Shown piece after piece: positions 1 through 5,242 of a stretch of DNA of 5,708 nt. A program made the translations under genes and the position numbers. Origin of the DNA: an uncultured Clostridia bacterium (GTDB lineage Bacteria > Bacillota > Clostridia > Lachnospirales > Lachnospiraceae); NCBI GenBank assembly GCA_946623485.1, contig CAMORF010000163.1, positions 1 through 5,708 on the forward strand. The letters are read 5' to 3'. Positions within the stretch are counted from its first letter, which is position 1. The number at the start of each line of letters is the position of its first letter. The notes below the pieces were generated by a model, which saw only the letters and a list, made by a program, of their open reading frames with translations, was not told where the DNA came from and searched no databases.

Positions 1-74
1 ACATCTTGCTTGTCTTTTCATCCGATAGCACAGCTCAAAAATCAATCACATAGTTGGAAAATGCGTTTACGATA

Positions 75-146
75 CAAAGCTTTGATGTATTGTGGCTGCG
101 GGAATCATCGTGTGATTGCGCTGCAGCGCATGCCGGATACCGGCAT
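75..146. promoter_or_regulatory. Cluster of dyad-symmetric sequences (possible operators)
   Basis: Four inverted repeats follow one another. CAAAGCTTTG (75-84) is a perfect 10-bp palindrome. AATCA-N5-TGATT occupies 103-117. TGCGCTGCAGCGCA (117-130) is a perfect 14-bp palindrome. ATGCCGG-ATA-CCGGCAT (130-146) has 7-bp arms. The last three share their end bases (117 and 130) and are immediately followed by an A-rich tract. Binding sites for a dimeric regulator or a folded RNA are both possible. No regulator family can be assigned from the sequence. The symmetry itself is certain; the function is inference. Confidence 0.45.
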
Positions 147-268
147 AATAAAAAAATATAAAAAAAATAAAGCATATGGCCTGCGGGACTTCCGGAAAAT
201 GGGTGGTCAGGCAATTATGCATGGCACAAGAAGATAAAAAATAAGATGTCCGTCATCCGGCGCAATTT

Positions 269-274
269 TATAAT
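269..274 (+). promoter_or_regulatory. Candidate sigma-70-type -10 box (TATAAT)
   Basis: A perfect TATAAT lies 124 bases before the flavoprotein ATG. At the usual 16-18 base spacing (about 245-252) there is no good TTGACA match, and there is no TG extension. If this is a promoter it is probably weak or activator-dependent, and transcription would begin near 281, giving a leader of roughly 118 bases. A chance TATAAT in an AT-rich stretch cannot be excluded. Confidence 0.35.
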
Positions 275-286
275 GTAGGCATGTTT

Positions 287-355
287 CAGGGGAGCTGCCT
301 TTAATGGCCTGACAGGAATTGACGGATGATACCGTTGATTTTGCTGCAGCTCCTG
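287..355 (+). other. Potential stem closing the 5' leader
   Basis: GGAGCTGC (291-298) is the exact reverse complement of GCAGCTCC (346-353). Two further pairs (287-288 with 354-355) form across a two-base bulge. The enclosed loop is about 47 bases. The element would sit inside the transcript started from the TATAAT at 269-274 and ends about 30 bases before the ribosome binding site. It matches no riboswitch or T-box consensus that I can recognise, so it is recorded only as a structure. Confidence 0.3.
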
Positions 356-398
356 AGGGTTTCCGTATTACCTCGTGAGAAAAAAGGAGAACTGAGCT

Positions 399-1424
399 AT
401 GCTGCATATTCTTGGGCTTTCATTTGGGAAGAAAAACGCGAACTGTGATATTCTGTGTAAGGAAGCACTCTTCGGCGCAAGAGAGGCATTTCCGGATGCT
501 GAGATTAAGTTTATCAATACACAGAGGCTGAAGATTGACCGCTGCATCGGATGCGGCGCATGTTCCGGTGCGCTGGAGCACGGGAAAGACAACAAGTGCA
601 TCGTAAAGGATGATTTCCAGATGGTCGAGAACTGGATCCGCTGGGCGGATTCCATTATTCTTGTGGCTCCTGTTTATGCGCTGCAGCCGGTTGGGCAGTT
701 CAAGAACATGGTAGACCGTTACTCCTGCCGTCATGATACCTCTGCCATTAACTGGGTGCTGGATAAGAGACGCTCCGGTGAGATGCCCGGCAATCCGGAT
801 GATTATCCGCTGCAGAGGCTGAGAGTGAAGTCGGTTTCCTATGTTTCCGTCGGCGGCGCGACCACCGAGGACTGGACCTCCATGGGAACCTGCACACTGC
901 ACATCTTCGGATTCCCGACCATGATGAATGTGGTGTCCAACTACAATGCCAACAGCATGGGTACCATCGGCAATCCGTATCTGAAGGACGAACTGATCGA
1001 GCATATGCATGAGATCGGAAAGCGCACCGCGCAGGCCTACGGCAAGGATAAGTCCGAGATCGAATACTATAACCCGAAGGATGGAGACGGCATCTGCCCG
1101 GTCTGCCATCAGAGATTGCTTACCATCGAGCGCACCGGAACCAATGTGACCTGCCCGATCTGCGGCACCCATGGAACTCTTTCCATCGAAGACGGGAAGA
1201 TCAAGGTCAACTGGCCGGCATCCGAGTTTGAGCGTGCCCGGGGCACCTTCAAGGGACTGCGTGAGCATACCACCGAGATCCAGGGCTTCGGCGCCATCTG
1301 CGGACCGAAGATCATGGCAAACAAAGAGATGCTGGATGAGAAGATGGACAGCCGGGTCAAGAAATTTGACGAGGCCATCGGCGCACTGACCAATGAAGAA
1401 GCAGATATTCCGTGGAATGTCTGA
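399..1424 (+). CDS. Flavodoxin-fold Fe-S flavoprotein with C-terminal zinc ribbon
   Basis: This is a 341-residue protein, probably a cytosolic FMN-dependent NAD(P)H oxidoreductase or electron-transfer protein. The N-terminus (about 1-215) looks like the flavodoxin/NADPH-dependent FMN reductase fold. It has a first strand, a loop rich in S, G and N at residues 8-15, and the segment LVAPVYALQPVGQFKNMVDR (88-107), which resembles the flavin-side loop of this family. A four-Cys motif C49-x2-C52-x2-C55-x11-C67 resembles the compact cluster motif of iron-sulfur flavoproteins, but with a longer last gap. A second Cys set, C233-x2-C236 and C252-x2-C255, forms a zinc ribbon. The last 85 residues are unassigned. 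The start is supported by AAGGAG at 384-389, nine bases upstream. The gene precedes the glycoside lyase pair on the same strand. Its substrate is unknown; flavin, Fe-S and Zn binding are inferred from motifs. Confidence 0.88.
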   Translation: MLHILGLSFGKKNANCDILCKEALFGAREAFPDAEIKFINTQRLKIDRCIGCGACSGALEHGKDNKCIVKDDFQMVENWIRWADSIILVAPVYALQPVGQFKNMVDRYSCRHDTSAINWVLDKRRSGEMPGNPDDYPLQRLRVKSVSYVSVGGATTEDWTSMGTCTLHIFGFPTMMNVVSNYNANSMGTIGNPYLKDELIEHMHEIGKRTAQAYGKDKSEIEYYNPKDGDGICPVCHQRLLTIERTGTNVTCPICGTHGTLSIEDGKIKVNWPASEFERARGTFKGLREHTTEIQGFGAICGPKIMANKEMLDEKMDSRVKKFDEAIGALTNEEADIPWNV

Positions 1425-1468
1425 TGGAATCATAACAATCTGCAGCGATCTGGCATAGGCGGATGCGG

Positions 1469-1501
1469 CAAATCCCGGGGGCAGGCGTGCCCGGGGATTT
1501 G
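1469..1501 (+). other. GC-rich hairpin between flavoprotein and beta subunit genes
   Basis: CAAATCCC (1469-1476) pairs with GGGATTTG (1494-1501). The interior can continue with GGG/CCC pairs across a bulged G. A second small stem, GGCG/CGCC, follows at 1501-1516. No run of T follows, so this is not a typical intrinsic terminator. It may act as a partial attenuator or processing site within an operon, or be neutral. Confidence 0.4.
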
Positions 1502-1551
1502 GCGTTGTGCAGCGCCAGGTCCTGCGTCATTTTACTACACGGAGGGTAGCT

Positions 1552-1944
1552 ATGGTACAAAGAGTGATCTATGATCCGAATGGTTTCAGGAACGTGGAAA
1601 AGGACGGGAAGGTGATCGGGTACTGCTTCGGTTACAAGGCACAGTATTACCGTGGGTTCTCACCGTCGATCGTCCGTGGCGTCAAGATCTGCGTGGATGG
1701 TGAGGAAGCGCCGCAGGACGCGATTCTGTTTACGAATAAAGGGGAGACATTTACCCTCGATGAGCTGAAGACTGTGGTAGATGCCGACATGCGCTGGGAA
1801 TATGGCGAGTATGCCTGCTTCACAGTTCTGAAGGAAGGCGGGCTTGCGGCAGGAAAGCATCACATTGATACTGAGATTACGATCTGCCCGTCTTACATGC
1901 CGTTCCCGAACGTCGCGGTTACCGGTACGGATTTCGAGATTTAA
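1552..1944 (+). CDS. C-glycoside deglycosidase beta subunit-like protein
   Basis: This 130-residue protein has no signal peptide or membrane segment. It resembles the small subunit of the heteromeric C-glycoside deglycosidases (DfgB/DgpB-type, formerly DUF6379), a beta-sandwich that packs on a TIM-barrel partner and completes the active site. Family-like features are YYRGFSPS (32-39), the VxVDG-type strand VKICVDGEE (44-52), DxRWEYGE (79-86), the GGLxxGxH turn (96-103) and the C-terminal SYMPF (114-118). GGAGGG at 1541-1546 sits five bases before ATG 1552. The same frame opens upstream at a GTG (1507) without a good ribosome binding site, so that start is rejected. The alpha-like gene follows after 12 bases, consistent with co-translation of two subunits. 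The family is assigned by recognition only; the substrate is open, and O-glycoside or other 3-oxo-sugar lyases of the same fold are alternatives. Confidence 0.8.
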   Translation: MVQRVIYDPNGFRNVEKDGKVIGYCFGYKAQYYRGFSPSIVRGVKICVDGEEAPQDAILFTNKGETFTLDELKTVVDADMRWEYGEYACFTVLKEGGLAAGKHHIDTEITICPSYMPFPNVAVTGTDFEI

Positions 1945-1950
1945 GGAGGA
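1945..1950 (+). promoter_or_regulatory. Ribosome binding site that decides the alpha subunit start
   Basis: GGAGGA directly follows the TAA of the beta gene (1942-1944). It abuts a GTG at 1951 but lies six bases before ATG 1957. The spacing favours ATG 1957 over the GTG. Confidence 0.8.
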
Positions 1951-1956
1951 GTGAAC

Positions 1957-3009
1957 ATGAGCGATATTAAGAGAAGTATCTCCCTTTACAGCTATCAGGA
2001 TGAATATTACGCGGGAGTTCTGGATCTGGAAGGATGCCTCCGTGAAACCGCGAAGACCGGAGCCACCGGCGTGGAGCTGCTGGCAGAGCAGATGATCCGC
2101 AATTTCCCGAACCCGATCGAGGACGAGGCGTTCCGTGAGAACTGGTTCGCCATGCTGAAAAAGTATGGCCTGACTCCTTCGTGCTACGATGCATTTCTGG
2201 AAAATAAACTGTTCGCGAACCGTACCCTGAGTTTGACGGAGCAGGTCAACATGATGAAGCGTGACCTTCATTGCGCGAAGCTCCTTGGTTTCCCGGTGAT
2301 CCGTACGTTGGTTTCTACGCCGATGGATGTCATCGAGGGTTCTCTGGAGTATGCGGAGAAGGTCGGCGTGAAGATTGGGATTGAGGTTCATGCTCCGTTT
2401 TCGCTGAACTCCGGCTGGGCGGACGGTTACATGGAGATGATCAACCGCACCGGAACCAAATTCTTCGGCTTCATTCCGGATATGGGAATCTTCTGCAGGA
2501 ACATCCCGGATGTCGTTGCGGATAAGGCAAGGCGCATGGGCGCTTCGGAAGAATGCATCAAGATCGTGAATGATGCCTACGCGAAGCGTGTGTCCAACGG
2601 GTTCGTGAAGATCAAGTATGACCTGGACCTGGGCAAGGCGAACATGGAATACCGGATGTCCAACGGGATGGGTGAGATGATGGACGCGGTCAAGGCAGCA
2701 GGCGGCAATGAAGGCGACCTGTGGTATGCAGGAACCTCTTTCACCTACAGCTGGTCCGAGCCCCAGGATCTGATCGACAACATCGACTACATCTTCCATA
2801 CCCACGCGAAGTTCTACAATGTCCATGAGGACTACAAGGAAACCGCTGTGGCGATCCCGGAGGTTGTCGCGGCTTATAAGAAGGCCGGGTATGACGGATT
2901 CCTCAGCTCTGAGTATGAGGGCGGAGAGCATCTGCGCGATGTGGGGGTTGACTCCATCGAACAGTGCCGCCGTCACCAGGAGGCGCTGAGAAGGGCGATT
3001 GAAGGATAA
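1957..3009 (+). CDS. C-glycoside deglycosidase alpha subunit-like TIM-barrel protein
   Basis: This 350-residue cytosolic protein has the sugar phosphate isomerase/epimerase (AP endonuclease 2-like) TIM-barrel fold. It resembles the catalytic alpha subunit (DfgA/DgpC-type) of C-glycoside deglycosidases. These are metal-dependent (Mn2+) lyases that cleave the C-C bond of 3-oxo-C-glycosides to give an aglycone and an unsaturated sugar product. Candidate metal ligands sit at the ends of barrel strands: E143 in IGIEVHAP (140-147), D175 in IPDMGIF (173-179), H281 or H283 in FHTHAKFY (280-287), and E319 in SSEYEGG (317-323). H145 is a candidate catalytic or substrate residue. The N-terminal ISLYSYQDEYY and the GATGVELL segment (35-42) are typical of the fold. 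ATG 1957 is preferred over GTG 1951 because of ribosome binding site spacing. Pairing with the beta-like gene 12 bases upstream argues for a lyase rather than a plain epimerase. Ligands are inferred by motif; the substrate is unknown. Confidence 0.82.
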   Translation: MSDIKRSISLYSYQDEYYAGVLDLEGCLRETAKTGATGVELLAEQMIRNFPNPIEDEAFRENWFAMLKKYGLTPSCYDAFLENKLFANRTLSLTEQVNMMKRDLHCAKLLGFPVIRTLVSTPMDVIEGSLEYAEKVGVKIGIEVHAPFSLNSGWADGYMEMINRTGTKFFGFIPDMGIFCRNIPDVVADKARRMGASEECIKIVNDAYAKRVSNGFVKIKYDLDLGKANMEYRMSNGMGEMMDAVKAAGGNEGDLWYAGTSFTYSWSEPQDLIDNIDYIFHTHAKFYNVHEDYKETAVAIPEVVAAYKKAGYDGFLSSEYEGGEHLRDVGVDSIEQCRRHQEALRRAIEG

Positions 3010-3028
3010 CCTGTAACGGAAAAAGGAA

Positions 3029-3052
3029 TCCTGCTCCGGTATGGGGACAGGA
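3029..3052 (+). other. Small imperfect hairpin after the alpha subunit gene
   Basis: TCCTG (3029-3033) pairs with CAGGA (3048-3052). After a C/A mismatch, TCC continues against GGG. It has no T-tract and lies about 15 bases upstream of the much stronger hairpin at 3067-3117. Confidence 0.3.
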
Positions 3053-3066
3053 GAAGAGAGGAATGT

Positions 3067-3117
3067 CAATGTGACCGGGGCAAACTGCTTTCCATGACAG
3101 TTTGCCCCGGTCCATTG
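3067..3117 (+). terminator. Strong 20-bp hairpin without T-tract between lyase and MATE genes
   Basis: GACCGGGGCAAACTG (3073-3087) and CAGTTTGCCCCGGTC (3098-3112) are perfect reverse complements enclosing a 10-base loop. CAATG (3067-3071) and CATTG (3113-3117) extend the stem by five pairs past a single bulged T (3072). The next bases, CAATCATGATG, contain no T-run on the + strand, nor is there a clear one on the - strand. It therefore lacks the second half of an intrinsic terminator. It may reduce read-through into the MATE gene, protect the 3' end of the upstream message, or bind a protein. The structure is certain; classing it as a terminator is tentative. Confidence 0.45.
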
Positions 3118-3153
3118 CAATCATGATGTGTCTTCGACAGGAAGGCGGATAGA

Positions 3154-4533
3154 ATGAACATTTTCAAAAAACTATATGAGCCGGTGGATATGACAACCGG
3201 CACTCCATGGAAAAAGATCCTGCTGTTTACGATCCCGATGCTCATCGGCAATATTACCCAGCAGCTTTACAACACGGTGGACAGCATCGTCGTGGGAAAG
3301 TATGTCGGGGACAATGCCCTTGCGGCGGTCGGCAGCGCAGGTCCCATCGTGAATCTTCTGGTCTGCCTGTTTGTGGGCATCAGCATGGGGGCGAGCATCA
3401 CGGTTTCACAGTTCCTCGGCGCAAGGAGAAGGGAAGCACTCTCAAAGACCATCGGCAACTGCCTGATCCTGATCGTGATTGCGACAGTGGTCATCATGGT
3501 GCTGGGAACCGTGATGACCAGGCCGCTTCTGGTGGCGCTGAATACACCGGAGAGCATTCTCGACTGGTGTACGGATTACCTTCACATTATGTTCTGGGGA
3601 GGCGCGGGCCTGGCATTTTACAATATCCTCAGCGGCGTACTCCGGGGGCTGGGAGATTCGATGGCTGCGCTCCTGTACCTTGTGATCGCCAGCGTCCTGA
3701 ACATATTCCTGGATCTGTTCTTTGTCCGTTCCCTGGGGATGGGTGTTGCGGGCGTGGCCCTGGCTACCGTCATTGCCCAGGCGGTCTCTGCCCTGTTTTG
3801 CCTGCGCAGGCTATATCAGATGCGGGACCTGTTTGACATGAACCTGGGCTATATCAGGTGGGACACAAAATACGCCATGAATATCATCCGCCTGGGGGTT
3901 CCCTCCGGAATCACGCAGGCAATCCTGTCGATGGCCATGATTTTAGTACAGTCCCTGACGAATACGTTTGGAGAGCAGTTTATCGCTGCCAACGTCATCG
4001 TCATGCGCGTGGATGGGTTCGCGATGCTGCCGAACATGTCCTTCGGAACCGCCATGACGACGTATGCCGGCCAGAACGTTGGCGCGGGAAGATATGACCG
4101 GGTGACAGAGGGTACAAAACAGGGAACGATTCTCGCGGTGGGCGTGACGACCCTGATCACCGGGCTGATTCTTCTGTTCGGACATGCGCTGATGGGACTG
4201 TTTACCAATACCCAGGAGCTGATTGATATCGCAGTGCACCTGATCCGGATCCTTGCCGTCGGCTATATCGCGATGGCCGTGCTGCAGTGCCTGTCGGGCG
4301 TGATGCGCGGGGCAGGGGATACGATGACGCCCATGTGGATCTCCATCTTCCAGACCCTGGGGGTCCGCGTGGTCCTGGCGTACCTGTTTGTAAACATGAC
4401 AAAGAGCCCGTCTTTGCCGAAGGGTGACCAGAATATGATCTATGTATCCCTGATGTGCGCCTGGCTGATCGGGACGATCGTGACATGCTTTTTCTTCTTC
4501 AAAGGAAACTGGAAGAAGAGGGCATTAAGATAA
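3154..4533 (+). CDS. MATE family efflux transporter
   Basis: This 459-residue integral membrane protein is of the usual length for multidrug and toxic compound extrusion antiporters, which expel organic compounds in exchange for Na+ or H+. About twelve hydrophobic segments run from residue 21 to 449. Typical sequences are the helix 1 region FTIPMLIGNITQQLYNTVDS (25-44) and VGKYVGDNALAAVG (47-60). The two halves carry matching motifs, LSGVLRGLGDSM (159-170) and LSGVMRGAGDTM (380-391), which reflects the internal duplication of the family. PSGITQAILSMAMILVQ (250-266) begins the second half. The ribosome binding site AGGAAGG (3139-3145) is eight bases before the ATG. The gene lies 144 bases after the lyase gene on the same strand, beyond a strong hairpin, so co-transcription is possible but not shown. 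Export of a released aglycone is inference. The closest subfamily (DinF, NorM or MepA-like) cannot be settled by eye. Confidence 0.96.
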   Translation: MNIFKKLYEPVDMTTGTPWKKILLFTIPMLIGNITQQLYNTVDSIVVGKYVGDNALAAVGSAGPIVNLLVCLFVGISMGASITVSQFLGARRREALSKTIGNCLILIVIATVVIMVLGTVMTRPLLVALNTPESILDWCTDYLHIMFWGGAGLAFYNILSGVLRGLGDSMAALLYLVIASVLNIFLDLFFVRSLGMGVAGVALATVIAQAVSALFCLRRLYQMRDLFDMNLGYIRWDTKYAMNIIRLGVPSGITQAILSMAMILVQSLTNTFGEQFIAANVIVMRVDGFAMLPNMSFGTAMTTYAGQNVGAGRYDRVTEGTKQGTILAVGVTTLITGLILLFGHALMGLFTNTQELIDIAVHLIRILAVGYIAMAVLQCLSGVMRGAGDTMTPMWISIFQTLGVRVVLAYLFVNMTKSPSLPKGDQNMIYVSLMCAWLIGTIVTCFFFFKGNWKKRALR

Positions 4534-4565
4534 CATCATAATATAGAGATCACATAAAAGACAGG

Positions 4566-4641
4566 TTCAATATCAAAAGATTGATTCAATATCAAAAGAT
4601 TCATTCAATATCGAAAGATAAGTCCAGTATCAAAGACAGAC
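4566..4641. repeat. Tandem array of about four 19-bp units
   Basis: Units begin at 4566, 4585, 4604 and 4623. The first two are nearly identical (TTCAATATCAAAAGATT followed by GA or CA). The third changes to ATCGAAAGATAAG, and the fourth is more diverged (TCCAGTATCAAAGACAGAC). The array is AT-rich, unlike the genes around it, and its last unit overlaps the left arm of the downstream terminator. There is no frame or motif that suggests coding. It resembles a small minisatellite formed by slippage; a protein-binding role is possible but unsupported. Confidence 0.8.
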
Positions 4642-4679
4642 TCGCCTCTGCATCATGCGGAGGCGAGTCTGTTATTTTT
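4636..4679 (+). terminator. Intrinsic terminator of the + strand genes
   Basis: ACAGACTCGCCTC (4636-4648) pairs perfectly with GAGGCGAGTCTGT (4660-4672). Inner T-G, G-C and C-G pairs close on the loop ATCAT. TTATTTTT follows at 4672-4679, giving the classical stem plus U-tract for the + strand. It lies about 100 bases after the MATE stop. The - strand gene ends with its TAA at 4674-4672, touching the base of the same stem. On that strand the following sequence is CTTTGATACT, a poorer U-tract, so termination there is less certain. Confidence 0.9.
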
Positions 4680-5136
4680 CATCAGATTCCAGGAAGAAAT
4701 TGATGACCTTGTCATAGGAGGTGATGATGTCGGAGCGGATCTCCCACTTTACGTTCGCAGCTTCGATGACGAGCATCTTCCGCGGCTTTGTGCTGAAGCT
4801 GTATAGAAGATATTCCTCCGCCAGCTTTACCTGGGTGATCTCCTCCGGCCGCAGCGTGATGGTTTTTCCGAACTGCTTCAGGACAATGGTCTGTCCGTTG
4901 TCCTTCACTTCCAGCGATTTGAAGACCTGGGCTGCAAGGCTCAGGGCATTGAATGCCAGAACGACGGCAACGCAGCTCAGCGCGGCAATCAGGAAGTAAT
5001 TCCAGGCATTTTTGTCCGGCATAATGACAATCATGACAACAACGCCTGCCGAAACCAGGGAACAAAGCAGCCATGCCGCCGCGCCCGCAAGATGCAGGAT
5101 CCGGTATCCCTTTGATATTTCTGATTTAATATTCAT
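4672..5136 (-). CDS. Small membrane protein with two N-terminal helices and a PH-like tail
   Basis: This 154-residue protein is not assigned to a named family. Two hydrophobic segments (about residues 17-39 and 46-70) are separated by a short PDKNAWN loop and followed by about 80 residues of alternating beta-rich sequence. These include the strand-like stretches QTIVLKQFGKTITL (82-95) and KMLVIEA (120-126), and a C-terminal helix ending in ESDEK. This pattern resembles bacterial PH-like/YdbT-type domain proteins, with the beta domain likely in the cytosol; that assignment is tentative. AAGGAG (minus strand, 5147-5142) sits five bases before the ATG. The gene lies downstream of, and on the same strand as, the GH39-like fragment and is convergent with the MATE gene. 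The stop codon is at the base of the shared terminator. A link to glycoside metabolism is not shown. Confidence 0.85.
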   Translation of the reverse strand: MNIKSEISKGYRILHLAGAAAWLLCSLVSAGVVVMIVIMPDKNAWNYFLIAALSCVAVVLAFNALSLAAQVFKSLEVKDNGQTIVLKQFGKTITLRPEEITQVKLAEEYLLYSFSTKPRKMLVIEAANVKWEIRSDIITSYDKVINFFLESDEK

Positions 5137-5140
5137 ACAA

Positions 5141-5215
5141 ACTCCTTTGTCAGCGTATGCTGTTTCTCACGAATAATGGACTCCTTTGCCAATGTATGCT
5201 GTTCCTCGCAATATC
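5141..5215. repeat. 39-bp imperfect direct duplication carrying a ribosome binding site
   Basis: ACTCCTTTG begins both copies (5141 and 5180), and GTATGCTGTT recurs at the same offset. About 28 of the first 32 positions match before the similarity fades. On the - strand each copy contains AAGGAG. The left copy supplies the ribosome binding site of the membrane protein gene, and the right copy repeats it 39 bases further upstream. The duplication lies wholly in the 106-base gap between the two - strand genes. Confidence 0.75.
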
Positions 5216-5242
5216 TGCCTGATGTGAGAATGATTTTTCTGC

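Larger units (their letters stand above)
1..398. other. Gene-free leader region upstream of the flavoprotein operon
   Basis: I see no credible coding sequence here. The longest open frame on the + strand (10-237) begins at a TTG without a ribosome binding site, and its composition looks random. The stretch instead carries several short dyads between 75 and 146, an A-rich tract at about 147-178, a consensus -10 hexamer at 269-274 and a potential long stem at 287-355, followed by the ribosome binding site of the first gene. It reads as a promoter/regulatory region. Which gene lies to the left, and on which strand, cannot be told from this window. Confidence 0.6.

Noticed and set aside
130..178. 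Hairpin at 130-146 as a terminator
   Set aside because: The + strand is followed by A-runs rather than T-runs. On the - strand the T-run precedes the hairpin instead of following it.
10..237. 75-codon + strand open frame in the leader
   Set aside because: It has a TTG start without a ribosome site and crosses the dyads and the A-rich tract, and the sequence looks like random translation.
420..1433. Open frame of 337 codons on the - strand opposite the flavoprotein
   Set aside because: It is the antisense shadow of a gene with clear Cys motifs and a ribosome site; the product is not recognisable.
1507..1551. GTG start extending the beta subunit by 15 residues
   Set aside because: No ribosome site is present at that GTG, whereas GGAGGG is correctly spaced for ATG 1552. 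The extra residues overlap the second intergenic stem.
1951..1956. GTG start for the alpha subunit
   Set aside because: GGAGGA abuts the GTG with no spacer but is ideally placed for ATG 1957.
399..3009. Insertion sequence or phage genes
   Set aside because: No transposase, integrase, terminal repeats or phage-like genes are visible anywhere in the window.
1660..3120. Very long open frame (486 codons) on the - strand across the lyase genes
   Set aside because: It lies antisense to two well-supported genes with good ribosome sites. Its product has no membrane, motif or family character, and such frames arise from codon bias in GC-rich genes.
4566..4641. CRISPR array
   Set aside because: The 19-bp units are directly adjacent without spacers and no cas gene is present; it is a simple tandem repeat.
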